A stretch of DNA of 64,000 nucleotides from Chamaesiphon sp041738715. GTDB lineage: Bacteria; Cyanobacteriota; Cyanobacteriia; Cyanobacteriales; Chamaesiphonaceae. Positions 1 to 8,663 of the stretch are shown in pieces. Below the pieces are notes generated by a model, which worked only from the letters and a program-made list of their open reading frames with translations, was not told the origin of the DNA and did not search any database. The position numbers were made by a program, and so were the translations under genes. The DNA is taken from assembly GCA_041738715.1 (NCBI GenBank), contig JBGSPI010000090.1, positions 18,547 through 82,546 of the forward strand, read 5' to 3'. Every line of letters starts with the position of its first letter. Within the stretch, counting starts at the first letter, position 1.

Positions 1-123
1 ATTTACGAAGGTCGTCACGGTCAACTCGACGGTGAGGAAGAATTCGTTGACGATTATGAAGGCGAATTTGACGAAGAAGGCGAATTTGTCGAAGCTGCTA
101 GTGAAGAAGGCGGCGAAGGCTAG
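1..123 (+). CDS. rpsB: 30S ribosomal protein S2, C-terminal end (partial)
   Basis: The window opens inside a reading frame that ends in TAG at 121-123. The visible 40 residues begin IYEGRHGQLDGEEEF and continue as a very acidic Glu/Asp/Gly tail. The EGRHGQLDG stretch followed by an acidic tail is what cyanobacterial RpsB C-termini look like, and tsf follows 160 bp downstream on the same strand, the standard rpsB-tsf order. RpsB is a structural protein of the small ribosomal subunit. The call rests on the tail plus the neighbour, because the conserved core lies outside the window. Confidence 0.85.
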   Translation: MYEGRHGQLDGEEEFVDDYEGEFDEEGEFVEAASEEGGEG

Positions 124-283
124 AATTAGGGGATAGGGATTAGGGATTAGGGGTGAGGAATGAATTGCCCTTTGCCCTTCTTGCACTGAGCGAAGTCGTT
201 GGCGTAGCCTCTGCCTCAGCAGAAGTGTCCCTTTGCCCCTTTTCTCACAAACCCTTAACCATCTCGAATACAGATAAAGGAAC
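124..283. repeat. rpsB-tsf spacer with low-complexity repeats
   Basis: The spacer starts with repeated GGGATTAGG-like units (about 127-160), then a TTGCCCTT/TTTGCCCC pyrimidine-rich stretch interrupted by CACTGAGCGAAGTCG and GGCGTAGCCTCTG phrases of the kind scattered through many cyanobacterial intergenic regions. No ORF is supported. A purine-rich site (AAAGGAAC) just before position 284 serves tsf as ribosome binding site. Confidence 0.5.
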
Positions 284-1228
284 ATGGCTGAAATAACTGC
301 AAAGATGGTTCAAGAACTGCGCCGCCAAACTGGTGCAGGGATGATGGACTGTAAAAAAGCTCTAGGTGAAACCGATGGCGATTTGACCAAAGCGTCAGAA
401 TGGCTGCGGCAAAAAGGGATGGTTGCGGCTGGTAAAAAGAGCGACCGAGTTACGGCTGAAGGTTTGGTGGACAATTTCATTCAAGCTGACGGCAAAACCG
501 GCGTACTGATTGAAGTCAACTGTCAAACCGACTTTGTAGCGCGTAACGATGCTTTCAAAGATTTAGTTCAAAGTTTGGCACAGCAAGCAATTACTGCTGA
601 TACCGTTGATGCCCTCTTAGCGCAGCCTTATGCGGCAGATAGTAGTATTAAAGTATCAGAAGCAATCGTTCAATCGATCGCTAAAATTGGTGAAAACCTC
701 AATGTCCGCCGCTTGGCTAACTATAGTGTGGCTGCGGGTACCGAAGGTGCTGTCGATTGCTACATCCACACGGGTGGACGAGTTGGCGTATTAGTCGAAC
801 TTGGCTGTGCTTCAGCAACTGTAGCTGCTAACGATGATTTCAAAGCCTTGGCGCGGAACTTGGCAATGCAAGTTGCGGCTTGTCCTAATGTTGAGTATCT
901 CAACGTCAGTGACATTCCCAGCGAGATTGCGACCAAGGAAAAAGAAATTGAAATGGGCCGCGATGATATTGCCAATAAACCTGACAATATCAAGGAGAAA
1001 ATCGTCCAAGGTCGGATTGATAAACGACTGAAGGAAATGACCTTGGTAGATCAACCCTACATTAAGGATCAGAATATCACAGTGACTGAGTTGATCGCTC
1101 AAACTGCTAAACAGTTGGGTGAAGATGTAACGGTGCGCCGTTTCACTCGCTTTATCTTGGGCGAAGGGATTGAGAAGCAAGAATCTAACTTTGCTGATGA
1201 AGTTGCTGCTCAGATGGGTAAACTCTAG
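284..1228 (+). CDS. tsf: Translation elongation factor Ts
   Basis: EF-Ts recycles EF-Tu by exchanging GDP for GTP in the cytoplasm. The 314-residue product has the N-terminal UBA-like signature TGAGMMDCKKAL (about residues 17-28), the EF-Tu contact motif TDFVARND (about 82-89) and a duplicated core domain, ending in the EF-Ts C-terminal module around DVTVRRFTRF. Length fits cyanobacterial EF-Ts, which carry the full core plus the coiled-coil-like segment near residues 220-260. The ATG at 284 follows an AAAGGAAC site 5 nt upstream. It sits directly behind rpsB and is closed by a strong hairpin terminator at 1251, so rpsB-tsf probably form one transcript. Confidence 0.97.
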   Translation: MAEITAKMVQELRRQTGAGMMDCKKALGETDGDLTKASEWLRQKGMVAAGKKSDRVTAEGLVDNFIQADGKTGVLIEVNCQTDFVARNDAFKDLVQSLAQQAITADTVDALLAQPYAADSSIKVSEAIVQSIAKIGENLNVRRLANYSVAAGTEGAVDCYIHTGGRVGVLVELGCASATVAANDDFKALARNLAMQVAACPNVEYLNVSDIPSEIATKEKEIEMGRDDIANKPDNIKEKIVQGRIDKRLKEMTLVDQPYIKDQNITVTELIAQTAKQLGEDVTVRRFTRFILGEGIEKQESNFADEVAAQMGKL

Positions 1229-1250
1229 GCTCTAGGTTGCCAATAGATTC

Positions 1251-1287
1251 AGACAGGTCTAAATTTAATTTAGACCTGTCTTTTTTT
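1251..1287 (+). terminator. Rho-independent terminator of rpsB-tsf
   Basis: A near-continuous inverted repeat (AGACAGGTCTAAATT at 1251-1265, its complement at 1267-1281) folds into a stem of at least 12 bp and is followed by seven T. It begins 23 nt after the tsf stop and separates tsf from the convergent AlkB-like gene, for which it could also act in reverse. Confidence 0.92.
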
Positions 1288-1299
1288 CGGTACACATCC

Positions 1300-1845
1300 T
1301 CAAGCTTTTGGCAAGAGAATTGAGTCAACCTGGCGGAATGTGAGACTGATCCGACCACCAAGGACATTGGCTCTTTTGATTGCATGACTCCAAAACTCTT
1401 GGGTTCGTTGGCTCATAGATAGCAGTGAGCCATGTGGTAACAAATATTGTCGTCGTTGTGAATAGTCAGCTTTCGATCGAAATGAAAGTTTTCGCTCGAC
1501 ACCCAGGGAGATAATGATAATATCTGTCCCACTGGCAAGATTATCGATCTCATCGGCATGAAAGCCCATTTTTGCTCGTCCATCTTCATAGTAGTTAATC
1601 AGACAACTATTTGGTGCAAATTCTAAGGTTTGTTCCAGGCGCGTACAGAGAGGGACTAAAAGGGGATGCATTGGTTGCTGTTCGTAAGTCAAGCCGGAAT
1701 AATTGTAAGGTAGTCCAAAACAGGCAGTTTTCCTGGCACTCATCCGCAGATCCCAATCAATGCGATCGCATAATTGGGTGTAGAGGTTAGTTGCGGCTGT
1801 TGGGGATAAATAACCTGGACGAATCGTAATTTCTGGCTCTGTCAT
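1300..1845 (-). CDS. AlkB-like 2-oxoglutarate/Fe(II)-dependent dioxygenase
   Basis: The family removes alkyl groups from damaged nucleic acid by oxidative demethylation. Visible iron ligands are the HxD pair in GFHADEID and the distal His in FWSHAIKR; the 2-oxoglutarate-binding Arg is in GGRISLTFRQV at the C-terminus. The PYNYSG motif and NSCLINYYEDGRAKMG segment match bacterial/eukaryotic AlkBH2/3-type members. The open frame continues upstream to 1935, overlapping the sps stop codon and an intergenic repeat, so I take the ATG at 1845 (MTEPEITI); 1875 is an alternative. It converges with tsf. Family membership is clear; the substrate is not. Confidence 0.85.
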   Translation of the reverse strand: MTEPEITIRPGYLSPTAATNLYTQLCDRIDWDLRMSARKTACFGLPYNYSGLTYEQQPMHPLLVPLCTRLEQTLEFAPNSCLINYYEDGRAKMGFHADEIDNLASGTDIIIISLGVERKLSFRSKADYSQRRQYLLPHGSLLSMSQRTQEFWSHAIKRANVLGGRISLTFRQVDSILLPKA

Positions 1846-1872
1846 TTCTGAATCGTGAATCGAGGCTCGTAG

Positions 1873-1909
1873 CATTAATTGACTGGAGTTTAGACTAAAA
1901 AAGAGAGAA
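1873..1909. repeat. 37-bp dispersed direct repeat, copy 1
   Basis: These 37 bases (starting CATTAATTGACTGGAGTTTA) recur without a mismatch at 45258-45294, and their central 22 bases again at 45214-45235. Read on the minus strand the unit carries a T6 run, and in both full copies it lies directly behind the stop of a minus-strand gene (sps here, the M16 peptidase at 45 kb). It may therefore be a mobile or conserved terminator-flanking unit. Confidence 0.85.
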
Positions 1910-1917
1910 AGCTCTCT
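1897..1917 (-). terminator. Probable terminator of sps
   Basis: On the minus strand a 6-bp stem AGAGAG-CTTT-CTCTCT, overlapping the sps TAG codon, runs straight into six T. The stem is short and only half G+C, so this is a modest terminator call supported mainly by its place. The T run belongs to the 37-bp repeat. Confidence 0.5.
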
Positions 1918-4054
1918 ACAAATTAAAGAAATCATAATGGGCGATCGCCTCTAAAATACCCCAAGCATGAGAGCCTTCGGCAAAATAAACGCGATCGGTA
2001 TCGTTCAATATCAATAACTCTTCACGGTGACGATTATCAACGACCACACCCAAAGTATTACCTCTGAGCATATCTTCATCGCCACCGGATCCACCATTGA
2101 CCAAAACCTGCTCTAATGGAATATTCCACTGTCTAGCGACATATCGCAAAGCCAGTCCTTTAGAAGCTCTTGCGGGCACAAAGTCTAGATATTGACCAAA
2201 GGAAAGAGTTGTGTTAACAGACAATTCTTGTTGACGCAATAGTGTCAAAATCTCTTCCATTGACGGCGCAATGTTCGCATCGTAGTAATAGGAAACTTTA
2301 AAACGACTTTGCTGATTCTTCTCCTGTCGCGTAATACCAGGTAGGCGATCAATAATGCGTCGTAATACTTGTGGTGTCCACCCACGATCGATATGGTGAT
2401 TCCAAGCAACATCAGCCGTAAATCCGGGTGGATAGTAAATTTCTGTACCTAAACTGGTAATTAAAACATCAGGAGTGGGAATGCCATAGGTTTTCAAAAT
2501 CTTGAGTACTGAATCGAACCGCCTTCCTGTAGCAATCCCAAACAAAAATTTTCGGTGTTGTTGGCGGACAACTTGGATAAATTGCGCTAATGCCTCGGCA
2601 TCGCCCAACAAGGTATTGTCAATCGCCGTGAAAATAGCCCGCTTGCGGTAATGACCTGCTGTTGGAAGTAATGTTGGCTTTGGTAAAATTTCCTGTTTTA
2701 ATACGAGGGGTTGAATTTTTTGGATGTAGGTATGCGCATGGGCATCCCATGAATAGAATTTAGCAACATTTTTCAAACCATTTTCGGAAAATTGTTGCCA
2801 TAGGGTATTATCTTCAAGAATTTGTAATAACGCCTCAGCGATCGCTTCTCCATTTAGAGGATCGACCAGTAAACCGTTATGGCAATTGCCAATAATATCT
2901 ACTGGTCCTCCATTTTCTGTAGCAACTAATGGTAATCCACTTGCCGCAGCTTCTAGTAGAGTTAATCCAAACGGCTCAGTTAATGCCGGATTGACAAAAA
3001 CGCCTTTGGAGTTAGCTGCTAATCGATAAATATCTGCAACTTCATTAGAACTATGATGTTTTGGTAAAGCTACAAGCCCATAAAGATTGTAGCAATCTAT
3101 CACTAATAATAGCTCAGTTAAAACATTTTGCGCCCCTTCATTTAATTCTCGAATGTCTTCACGATTACCAGCTATAATTACTAAATTAGCTAGTTTTTGA
3201 AGGCGAGGAGATCGCCCATAGGCTTCCAAAAGTGTAATGATATTTTTGCGCTCATCTGGTCGAGATAGGGCAAGAATAATCGGTTTTTCAGAATTATTAA
3301 GAAACTTGGTTAAAACTTCCTTGAACTCAATCCCTTCATTATTTTCCGTCGGTGGATAAAACTGTTCTAAATCCGTTCCGGGAGGAATAATTGCCATTTT
3401 GTCTGGCGTGTAATAGTCATATAGCTCATATTGATCCTCAATTTCATTACGAGTGCTAGTAATTACTAAGTCAGCATTGCTTAATGTATCTTCTTCGGCA
3501 CTGACTCTCTGGAGCATATGATAGCGATCTTCGATCTGCTCTAGTGTCATCCCCGATGCCAGTAATCTTCGCAATTTGTCACGACCGAGAGAGTGTCCTG
3601 TGTGGATTAACGGCAAACCTGTTAGATGGGAAAGACGTACTCCTACATATCCCGCATCAGCATAGTGACTATGGATAATGTCAGGTAAACGCGGCTGTTT
3701 GAGTAACCAAGTAAACAGGCGATCGATAAAACCATCAAGATGACTCCATAATTCTTCTTTCGGAATATATGCTTCCGGGCCAGCTTCAATCCGCACGATC
3801 TGAACATTGTCTGCTAAAGCTTCTGTCACTGCGCGATAATCAGGATCTACGGCATCATCAACAATCACTCTTGTGACCAAATCTACGCGCTCTACATTCA
3901 GTTGTTTGCCAAGAGCTTTGGCGAGTTCCACAACGTATTTTGTCTGCCCTCCAGTATCCGCATCACGCCCTAATTCCAGATGATGACCTCTAATCAGTCC
4001 ATGAATACTAATGAGCAGAATATATAATGGTTTGTTATTGATTTTATTAGACAT
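1916..4054 (-). CDS. sps: Sucrose-phosphate synthase, GT4 domain plus phosphatase-like domain
   Basis: SPS makes sucrose-6-phosphate from a nucleotide-glucose (UDP- or ADP-glucose in cyanobacteria) and fructose-6-phosphate; sucrose serves as compatible solute and carbon carrier. The 712-residue product starts with the SPS hallmark ISIHGLIRGHHLELGRDADT and GGQTKYVVELAKALG (about residues 17-50), followed by a GT4 fold with the EPFGLTLLEAAASGLPLVAT donor-site motif near 360-380. From about residue 470 there is an SPP/HAD-like domain, but its first motif reads TAIDNTLL: the usual nucleophile Asp of DxDxT is Ala. The domain is thus probably not an active phosphatase, as known for bidomain cyanobacterial SPS. 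No separate spp gene is in the window. ATG at 4054 is the natural start. Confidence 0.93.
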   Translation of the reverse strand: MSNKINNKPLYILLISIHGLIRGHHLELGRDADTGGQTKYVVELAKALGKQLNVERVDLVTRVIVDDAVDPDYRAVTEALADNVQIVRIEAGPEAYIPKEELWSHLDGFIDRLFTWLLKQPRLPDIIHSHYADAGYVGVRLSHLTGLPLIHTGHSLGRDKLRRLLASGMTLEQIEDRYHMLQRVSAEEDTLSNADLVITSTRNEIEDQYELYDYYTPDKMAIIPPGTDLEQFYPPTENNEGIEFKEVLTKFLNNSEKPIILALSRPDERKNIITLLEAYGRSPRLQKLANLVIIAGNREDIRELNEGAQNVLTELLLVIDCYNLYGLVALPKHHSSNEVADIYRLAANSKGVFVNPALTEPFGLTLLEAAASGLPLVATENGGPVDIIGNCHNGLLVDPLNGEAIAEALLQILEDNTLWQQFSENGLKNVAKFYSWDAHAHTYIQKIQPLVLKQEILPKPTLLPTAGHYRKRAIFTAIDNTLLGDAEALAQFIQVVRQQHRKFLFGIATGRRFDSVLKILKTYGIPTPDVLITSLGTEIYYPPGFTADVAWNHHIDRGWTPQVLRRIIDRLPGITRQEKNQQSRFKVSYYYDANIAPSMEEILTLLRQQELSVNTTLSFGQYLDFVPARASKGLALRYVARQWNIPLEQVLVNGGSGGDEDMLRGNTLGVVVDNRHREELLILNDTDRVYFAEGSHAWGILEAIAHYDFFNL

Positions 4055-4141
4055 AGATTCGTCGATTCAATTATTGCTAGGGTTCCTGGCTGGTTGAATC
4101 TACATTTCCCTTTAATTAGTTCCGATCGCCAACGCAAGTAA

Positions 4142-4180
4142 CTCAAGCAGTAACTCAAAAACAGAGTGAAACTGCTTGAG
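4142..4180. repeat. 10-bp inverted repeat between dps and sps
   Basis: CTCAAGCAGT at 4142-4151 is exactly complementary to ACTGCTTGAG at 4171-4180 with a 19-nt loop. It lies in the 279-bp space between dps and sps, both on the minus strand. No T run follows, so it may be a weak dps terminator, an mRNA 3' stabiliser or an operator for sps. The rest of 4055-4333 shows no gene. Confidence 0.55.
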
Positions 4181-4333
4181 GACTCGGTGCAGTTTTATCC
4201 ACTTTCCAGTCACACTCGATCGAATGTCGAAGCTTTGGGTGAGGGAGAGATAGTTAAGTCAGCTACCTATAAAATGCTTACAATTAAAACCGCTGAGGTT
4301 GTAGGTAGCAACTTGGGTGAATTAATAATTAAT

Positions 4334-4807
4334 CTAACTATCTAATAAACTTCTGAGCATCCACGCTGTTTTTTCATGGATTTGTAACCGTTGAGTCAGT
4401 AAGTCCGCTGTCGGTTCGTCGCTAGATTTTTCGACAACTGGAAAAATCGATCGAGCAGTGCGACAAACAGCCTCTTGTCCTTCTACCAAGAGTTTAATCA
4501 TCTCTTCTGCTTTGGGAACAGAAGTTGTTTCAGGAATTGAACTTAACTCGGCGTATTGACTATAGCTGCCAGGAGCCGGAAAGCCCAATGCCCGAATCCG
4601 TTCGGCAATTAGATCTACTGCTAAAGCCAATTCGGTATACTGAGTTTCAAACATTAAATGCAAAGTTTGAAACATTGGACCAGTCACATTCCAGTGGAAG
4701 TAATGGGTTTTTAAATACAAAGTATAAGTATCTGCCAACAGCCGCGACAACCCATCAGCAATCTTTGCCCGCTCATCTGCTTCAATGCCAATATTTACTT
4801 GCATCAT
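4334..4807 (-). CDS. dps: Dps-family DNA-binding ferritin
   Basis: Dps dodecamers oxidise Fe(II) with peroxide, store iron and protect DNA under stress. The 157-residue protein shows the Dps ferroxidase signature at the subunit interface: the His residues in LKTHYFHWNVTGP (about 34-46), followed by the acidic helix FETQYTELALAVDLIAERIR with the conserved Asp and Glu. Length is that of a minimal Dps core without a long basic N-terminal tail, so DNA binding is not assured. The start MMQVNIG has two adjacent Met codons. It is a single-gene unit, with AT-rich sequence upstream (4808-4964) as likely promoter region. I cannot say which of the several cyanobacterial Dps subtypes it is. Confidence 0.92.
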   Translation of the reverse strand: MMQVNIGIEADERAKIADGLSRLLADTYTLYLKTHYFHWNVTGPMFQTLHLMFETQYTELALAVDLIAERIRALGFPAPGSYSQYAELSSIPETTSVPKAEEMIKLLVEGQEAVCRTARSIFPVVEKSSDEPTADLLTQRLQIHEKTAWMLRSLLDS

Positions 4808-4964
4808 GGTAATTTATACTCCTGAACAGTTAATTTTTGACGTTATTTAGCTACACAACGTAGCCGATAACAATCGTTGGAAAAGATAATTATTTTTTAT
4901 ATAACTATCATAGCTTAGTTAGATCGAACTCTGTAGGGGGTGCTGTTGGCACCCCTAGATTAAT

Positions 4965-7010
4965 TTAACTGGCAAACTGATAATCTTCCGCCGCCAATAA
5001 TTGCCAACTGTTGCCATTTTCTGGTCGTAGATCTAATACCGTTTGGTGATAATCTACCAGACTGGGACGATGACCGACACTAATGTAAGTAATATCCTGA
5101 CTTTGCAATAGCTCATACAACCGTCGCTCGTTAGTCACATCTAGGGCACTAGTCGCCTCATCGAGGATGACATATTTCGGTTGACTCAGCAAAATCCGCG
5201 CAAAAGCCAGTCGCTGTTGTTCGCCTTGGGAGAGGACAGCCGCCCAGTCTTTTTCGCTATCGAGTCCACCCATCCGCGCCGCTAAATCTTCGAGGTTGAC
5301 GGTTGCTAGTGCTGCTTGGATTTCGCCATCGGTGATATTTTCCCGCAGGTTGGGATATTGCAACTGTTCGCGCAGTGTCCCCAAGAGCATATAGGGCTTC
5401 TGAGGGAGGAAGAGAGCTTGAGTATAGTCTGGACTTTCGATCGTCCCTGTACCATTGCGCCACAGTCCCGCAATCGCCCGCAACAACGAACTTTTACCAC
5501 AGCCACTCGAACCAACTACTAGCAAGGATTGAGGTGATGTTAGCTCGAAGGAGAGATTCTCAAACAGAGTCTGCTCGGCATTTGGTGTATTCAGTGTCAG
5601 CCCATCAACCTTAAAATGAGTGGATGGGTGATTGATAATCCCATCACCGCCGAGCACATCTCTAGACTCCCGTTGGCGGAAGCGTTCGTAGAGCATTCCT
5701 AACCGCTCGATACTCGCTGCGAAGGAAGATATATCCTGAATCCGACTGGGGATGATCGAGAGGGCACCCAAGACCATTTGGAAGGCAAATATTCCCTGTC
5801 CAATTGTCCCAAAATCTACTTTTTGAGCAAAATATAATGGTGCGACAATTAGGTAGGGTACTAACCTAGCAAAGTAGTTATAGGCATATTGGAAAATATC
5901 TAGCAGCGCAAACCAAATTATCAGTAAATTATAGTTCTTGATTGCGCGACCTAATCGTGTCTCAACTTGATTGCGCTCTAGATTTTCACCCCGATAAAAG
6001 GCGATCGATTCAGCATTATCTCGAACATGAACCATCCCATAGCGAAAGTCACCTTCTAGGCGCAATTGATCGAAATTGATTTTAATTAGTTTAGTCCCAA
6101 TCCAGATCGCTAAAATACTCCCAACGGAAACGTAACCGACTAATCCAAAAGTAAGTTCGGTGGAAATACTATACAGAATTCCGGTGAAGGCAACTAGATC
6201 TAGTACCGAACTGAGGATATCTAAAATCAGATCTAAAATAGTGGTCGTAAAAGAGTTGACATCTTGGGTAATCCGTTGATCTGGATTATCAACATCTGTA
6301 TTGGCAGCATTGGAATCTAATTCATAGTAGGCTCGGTTGCTGAAATAATCCTTTAACAGCGTATTAGTCAGCCATTCCCGCCAAAACAACGCTAATTTTC
6401 GCCGGGTATACCGATAGCTAATCAGAATCGGAATAGCGATGACGAGGGTAATTCCATAAACCCAGAGAAATTCCCAAAATAATTTAGGATCTCGCCCATT
6501 GAGAGCATTATCGATAAACCGAAAGACATAACTGAGGAGAACGTTAAGACTACTAACAATGAAAGCGAGGAATAGGAGTAATCCTAAGACAATCCATTGC
6601 TTTTCTCGTCCTTGCAACTTACGCCGATAGGCATAGAATACACCACTGCTTAAAATCAACAGAACTAGAAATATATAAGCAGGTAGAAATGTCAATAAAT
6701 TTTGAAAGATTTCTACTGAACTTTTACCCAAGCTAGAGAGGAACTTCAAATAGATAATCTCATTGACCAACCCCGCAAAAAATTTGGGCGCAAATTGGAA
6801 GCCAATCAAGGCTAGAACGACCACAAAGAAAAAAGTAAAAGCAACAACAAAGACTAGTTGTGCCAGAATCAAAAATAGAAATTGGACAGAACTATTTGTA
6901 CCTGGTGGATAGAAGTAAGGTTGGGCAACTTCGACAAATCGCTGCCAAAGTTTGCGATCGAATCGAAATTTTAGTAGTGATTTCGACTGCGGTACTGCGG
7001 TCATAAGCAA
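4965..7010 (-). CDS. ABC transporter, fused permease-ATPase (SbmA/BacA-YddA type)
   Basis: This 681-residue protein has a membrane domain of roughly six helices (about residues 45-430, e.g. LFLILAQLVFVVAFTFFFVV) followed by an ATPase domain (about 455-681). The Walker A GSSGCGKSS, signature LSQGEQQR, Walker B YVILDEATSALD and H-loop SVGHR are all present. The motif NPDQRITQDVNSF in the membrane half is typical of the peroxisomal-ABCD/YddA/SbmA-type family, in which the subunit dimerises to form the transporter. Substrates vary (peptides, cobalamin, fatty acyl compounds), so none is assigned. It stands alone on its transcript; the next gene upstream on the same strand begins 141 bp away. Two close Met codons leave the start ambiguous by two residues. 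Confidence 0.88.
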   Translation of the reverse strand: MLMTAVPQSKSLLKFRFDRKLWQRFVEVAQPYFYPPGTNSSVQFLFLILAQLVFVVAFTFFFVVVLALIGFQFAPKFFAGLVNEIIYLKFLSSLGKSSVEIFQNLLTFLPAYIFLVLLILSSGVFYAYRRKLQGREKQWIVLGLLLFLAFIVSSLNVLLSYVFRFIDNALNGRDPKLFWEFLWVYGITLVIAIPILISYRYTRRKLALFWREWLTNTLLKDYFSNRAYYELDSNAANTDVDNPDQRITQDVNSFTTTILDLILDILSSVLDLVAFTGILYSISTELTFGLVGYVSVGSILAIWIGTKLIKINFDQLRLEGDFRYGMVHVRDNAESIAFYRGENLERNQVETRLGRAIKNYNLLIIWFALLDIFQYAYNYFARLVPYLIVAPLYFAQKVDFGTIGQGIFAFQMVLGALSIIPSRIQDISSFAASIERLGMLYERFRQRESRDVLGGDGIINHPSTHFKVDGLTLNTPNAEQTLFENLSFELTSPQSLLVVGSSGCGKSSLLRAIAGLWRNGTGTIESPDYTQALFLPQKPYMLLGTLREQLQYPNLRENITDGEIQAALATVNLEDLAARMGGLDSEKDWAAVLSQGEQQRLAFARILLSQPKYVILDEATSALDVTNERRLYELLQSQDITYISVGHRPSLVDYHQTVLDLRPENGNSWQLLAAEDYQFAS

Positions 7011-7151
7011 TTTAAGCTAAAAGGACGTTAGGAAGTTGACGACGATTTCGATCGTCAATCTCACCTCCTTAATGTATCTTAATAGCAGGGTGGTTTCATC
7101 CGATCATGTCGATGATTGACTATTCGGCGAACCTACACGCGATTCCCTAGC

Positions 7152-8546
7152 TCACGCTCGAAGCTCAAAACTATTCAGGTACTCCATCGGCTTATTCGGA
7201 TCGAAAGCAACTCGATCGACAAAAAATTCTGGTTTCTCGATTTTGAGTTGTCCTTTCGGTAAAGGCAACCAAAAAGCCTTGGCAACATCGGCATATTCTT
7301 TCGTCGGATAAAGTTGTTTAATAGTTGCATCAGCATCCTTGGGATAGTCGGTCAGCTTTTGTTGATTCCAGCGAACCATCTGTGTCAGTACCCAAACAGC
7401 ATGTGAGTGCCAGAGAAAATTAGCATGATTGGGTAAGTTGAGATATTTTGTCTGTTGGAAGTGGAATATTTGGAAGTCAGGAACTCGCTCGACCAGAGCT
7501 TTTTGATCGAAACCACCGTAGTTATAAGTACCTGTCAGAATCTTTTGCCAATTCTGATTGGAGCCAGGATTTGTATATTGAGATTTACCCAGCACTGGTG
7601 CCAGAGTCGCCGCATTTTTCTCGACCTCACAGAATTGACAAGCTTCTAATACTGCGGCTATCATTGCTCTAGCCGTGTTAGGATTGTCCTTAAGCCAAGT
7701 ATCCAGAGTAGCGAGAATTTTCTCAGGATGTCCATGCCAAACATCTCGATCGAGATAAGCTGTAAAGGCTTTTTTATCCGCAATTGTTTGTTGATTAAAT
7801 AATTCATCAGTGGCATAACCAATGATTTTGCCACTATCTAATCCCTGAATAATTTTACTCGGCTCTAAGACTTCAAATTTGAGATTGCGTTCGGCATCAA
7901 TCCCCATCGAACCCAACCAATACCTAGTTGTATAATTCGCCATCGCAGCCGGATGGGCGATCGCAAATCCTGGTGGTTGTTTTGCCTCCCGGAAGAATTT
8001 ATTATAATCTGATTGAAATTCGCGCAGATTATTATAAGCTTGTCTGGGTCGCAATCCAGCTTTCCAAACGGACTCACTAAAACTAATACTATTGCCGTTA
8101 ATATTTAGCCCCATCAGTGCGACTGTGTTCGCCTGAGTGTTAGTTGTTTGACGGTTCTCCCGGTCTTTTCTCCTTCCTCGATCTTCATCTTGCTGGCGCG
8201 CTTTTCTACTTTTGCTACCACTAAAATATTCCCAAAGTGGCATGGCAAACAGGGTTTGCGTTCCATCTAATTTACCATCATGGAGTTCTGCTTGCGCTTT
8301 ATCCCAAGTTGGCTGCTTGACAAGTGTCACATTTAAGCCGTATTTCTTGAACATCCCTTTTTCTTTGGCAATCACCAACGGGAGACAGTCTAAACCGGAG
8401 ACAATCCCAATCTTCAGGTCGGTTTTTTCCAGTTTGCCAAAGTTAGCTGGCGGCTGGGTAAAATGACGACTGCCACTGGTACAGGCAGCAAAGCTAAAGC
8501 CTGCGGCGGAGAGGGCAGTGTATTGCAGAAATTGGCGACGCTTCAT
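7152..8546 (-). CDS. Substrate-binding lipoprotein of the NrtA/CmpA family (orphan)
   Basis: Members bind nitrate/nitrite, bicarbonate or related anions for an ABC importer at the outer face of the cytoplasmic membrane. I start at the ATG at 8546 because it gives MKRRQFLQYTALSAAGFSFA followed by AC-TSGS: a twin-Arg n-region, hydrophobic core and lipobox Cys. The frame is open 15 codons further up. Family features are LKIGIVSGLDCLPLVIAKEKG, DGTQTLFAMPLWE and the later WHGHPEKI region. A basic, Gln-rich insertion (GSKSRKARQQDEDRGRRK and following, about residues 110-140 of the mature frame) interrupts the domain where the family has a short loop. No permease or ATPase gene of the NrtBCD/CmpBCD type is near. 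Substrate is undecided. Confidence 0.8.
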   Translation of the reverse strand: MKRRQFLQYTALSAAGFSFAACTSGSRHFTQPPANFGKLEKTDLKIGIVSGLDCLPLVIAKEKGMFKKYGLNVTLVKQPTWDKAQAELHDGKLDGTQTLFAMPLWEYFSGSKSRKARQQDEDRGRRKDRENRQTTNTQANTVALMGLNINGNSISFSESVWKAGLRPRQAYNNLREFQSDYNKFFREAKQPPGFAIAHPAAMANYTTRYWLGSMGIDAERNLKFEVLEPSKIIQGLDSGKIIGYATDELFNQQTIADKKAFTAYLDRDVWHGHPEKILATLDTWLKDNPNTARAMIAAVLEACQFCEVEKNAATLAPVLGKSQYTNPGSNQNWQKILTGTYNYGGFDQKALVERVPDFQIFHFQQTKYLNLPNHANFLWHSHAVWVLTQMVRWNQQKLTDYPKDADATIKQLYPTKEYADVAKAFWLPLPKGQLKIEKPEFFVDRVAFDPNKPMEYLNSFELRA

Positions 8547-8663
8547 GAGAAATGGGAGTGTATTTAATTCGCGATCGTGAGTAAATAGCAACTTGGCTGA
8601 CGATCTGATCGTACTGTACGATCGATATTACTAGCTATTGGACTTTATCCCTAATTTTAGATC

